Part shown: positions 63,143 to 64,000 of the stretch, one piece after another | Position numbering within the stretch: position 1 is the first letter of the stretch | Layout: the number at the start of each line of letters is the position of its first letter | Origin: Cytophagales bacterium | Lineage (GTDB): Bacteria; Bacteroidota; Bacteroidia; Cytophagales; Spirosomataceae | DNA: 64,000 bases | Reading direction: 5' to 3' | Assembly (NCBI GenBank): GCA_013298125.1 | Contig: JAAFJP010000002.1 | Coordinates: forward strand, 124,001 to 188,000 | The notes under the pieces: generated by a model | Seen by the model: only the letters and a program-made list of their open reading frames with translations | What the model was told of the DNA's origin: nothing | Databases searched by the model: none | Position numbers and translations under genes: made by a program

Positions 63143-63673
63143 ATGCAATTCAAACCCCACGAAATAGAAGGCTTAATCGAATGTATCCCCACAAAATTTG
63201 AAGACGAGCGTGGGCTTTTTTACGAATCATACAACCAAAAACTTTTTGCTGCCAACGGAATTCCCTACGATTTTTGTCAAGATAATTATTCGTGGTCAAA
63301 AAAGGACGTGATACGTGGTTTACATTTTCAGTACGAACCCAATGCACAAGGTAAATTGGTGCGTTGTATGACAGGAAGAGTGATAGATGTAGTGGTTGAT
63401 ATTCGTAGAGATTCACCAACGTTTGGACAACATGAAAAATTCCTTTTAGACTCATCAATTGGCAATATGCTCTACGTACCAGCGGGTTTTGCTCATGGAT
63501 TTGTAGCTTTGGAAGAAACAATTTTTGTCTATAAATGTACTGACTACTGGAATAAAGCCGCTGAATCAGGCATTATTTACAACGACCCTGAATTAAATAT
63601 TGATTGGGGTGTAGAAAATCCAATTGTTTCTGCGAAGGATTTGTTATTGCCTACTTTTTCGGAATTGAGGTGA
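63143..63673 (+). CDS. rfbC: dTDP-4-dehydrorhamnose 3,5-epimerase
   Basis: Third step of dTDP-L-rhamnose synthesis, epimerising C3 and C5 of the keto sugar. 176 residues from MQFKPHEIEGLIEC; an upstream in-frame ATG at 63008 gives a nonsensical leader. Catalytic histidine in VIRGLHFQYEPNAQGKLVR, and the acid partner region VVDIRRDSPTFGQ, tyrosine in DYWNKAAESGI, plus YVPAGFAHGFVAL are intact. Its partners rfbBDA are 58 kb away, so the pathway is split within the window. Confidence 0.95.
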   Translation: MQFKPHEIEGLIECIPTKFEDERGLFYESYNQKLFAANGIPYDFCQDNYSWSKKDVIRGLHFQYEPNAQGKLVRCMTGRVIDVVVDIRRDSPTFGQHEKFLLDSSIGNMLYVPAGFAHGFVALEETIFVYKCTDYWNKAAESGIIYNDPELNIDWGVENPIVSAKDLLLPTFSELR

Positions 63674-63914
63674 CAAGCTAAGTAAAACGCCAAACGCCTT
63701 CTACATTTTTTATTATTTTGTTAATATCAGCGTTCCACAGTCTAATATTATATCAAAATAATTCTGTAATAGGATTTTAAAGATATTTCAGAGAAAGAGA
63801 ATTATTTGTTTCAATTTCTTCTTCTCTGAAATTTGTCAATCTACAATTTTATGGCAAAATTTGGAACAGTTATTGATATTCTGTAATCTAACATTCCTTA
63901 TAAAAGCCCATAAA

Positions 63915-64000
63915 ATGAAAAAAAGTAAAGCCTCAAAGGTGTCTGCCAGTACTCCTGTGGTTAATTCGCCAATATTATCTGCTGAAAATAATTCCACCAA
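63915..64000 (+). CDS. Partial CDS running off the window
   Basis: An open frame from ATG at 63915, MKKSKASKVSASTPVV then NSPILSAENNST, continues past the window end. The first 28 residues are lysine, serine and threonine rich and resemble the low-complexity extension of GlgB here, so the family cannot be judged. Confidence 0.4.
   Translation, partial: MKKSKASKVSASTPVVNSPILSAENNST

Overview
The window looks like chromosomal DNA of a Bacteroidota member, probably order Cytophagales (Spirosomataceae-like; genus not determinable by eye). The reasons are AT-rich DNA, Bacteroidota-type TAnnTTTG promoter elements with very short or absent mRNA leaders, type IX secretion (T9SS) C-terminal sorting domains on surface proteins, PyrR/PyrB-type pyrimidine genes, a GlgE-type glycogen pathway, and the general gene repertoire. 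There are no rRNA or tRNA genes, no CRISPR array, and no transposase that I could recognise.

Layout. 0-2.5 kb: two hypotheticals, a phosphopantetheinyl transferase and a transglutaminase-like protein. 2.8-6.9 kb: nucleotide-sugar genes galE, rfbB, rfbD, rfbA (the missing rfbC lies at the far end, 63.1 kb). 6.9-7.7 kb: a zeta-toxin-like kinase overlapping a 49-residue partner. 7.7-14.6 kb: HAD phosphatase, ChrA, a 2OG-Fe(II) oxygenase, exported superoxide dismutase, recR, clpS and a sodium/solute symporter. 14.7-19.4 kb: vanadium haloperoxidase/PAP2 lipoprotein, an Xre/RES toxin-antitoxin pair and a truncated AAA-ATPase-like protein. 19.5-25 kb: RlpA-SPOR protein, GlgE, OmpA-like lipoprotein, DinB-like protein, outer-membrane protein. 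25-37 kb: oxidoreductases, an efflux pump, a Nudix-type regulator divergent from a sugar-processing operon (propeller protein, Gfo/Idh/MocA oxidoreductase, TIM-barrel isomerase), and an AraC regulator with an aldo/keto reductase, divergent from NTF2-like proteins. 37-42.4 kb: an isoquinoline-1-oxidoreductase-type molybdenum hydroxylase with one Fe-S subunit and two tandem large subunits, followed by a remnant of an AraC gene. 42.5-45.2 kb: an AccI-like restriction-modification pair. 45.2-46.9 kb: pyrB and pyrR. 47.4-50.2 kb: a repetitive T9SS surface protein. 50.3-54.8 kb: CpsB-like phosphatase, SDR, GlgB. 55.1-57.9 kb: a secreted metzincin protease whose signal peptide is split by an 11-C tract, with two related lipoproteins. 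57.9-59.8 kb: a gene-free region. 59.8-64 kb: SDR, acetoacetate-decarboxylase-like protein, a PIN toxin pair, pyrF, rfbC, and the start of another gene.

The most unusual content is not protein-coding. (1) The gene-free 57.9-59.8 kb region carries about ten hairpins with different stems but the same six-base apical loop, TGGCGG, on one strand or the other, including one intrinsic terminator. This resembles an RNA protein-binding sponge or a set of structured recognition sites. (2) The C11 tract at 55121-55131 puts the natural metalloprotease start one base out of frame; C10 would give a complete signal peptide, so this may be a phase-variable on/off switch. (3) Many intergenic gaps hold self-complementary hairpins built from tandem short 'words', each gap with its own word (for example TTAGGTGT, TATGAGG, TTGTTGAA), including one inside the RES toxin-antitoxin operon. 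(4) Several perfect or near-perfect long inverted repeats, one a 60-base palindrome and one a predicted three-way junction, lie between genes.
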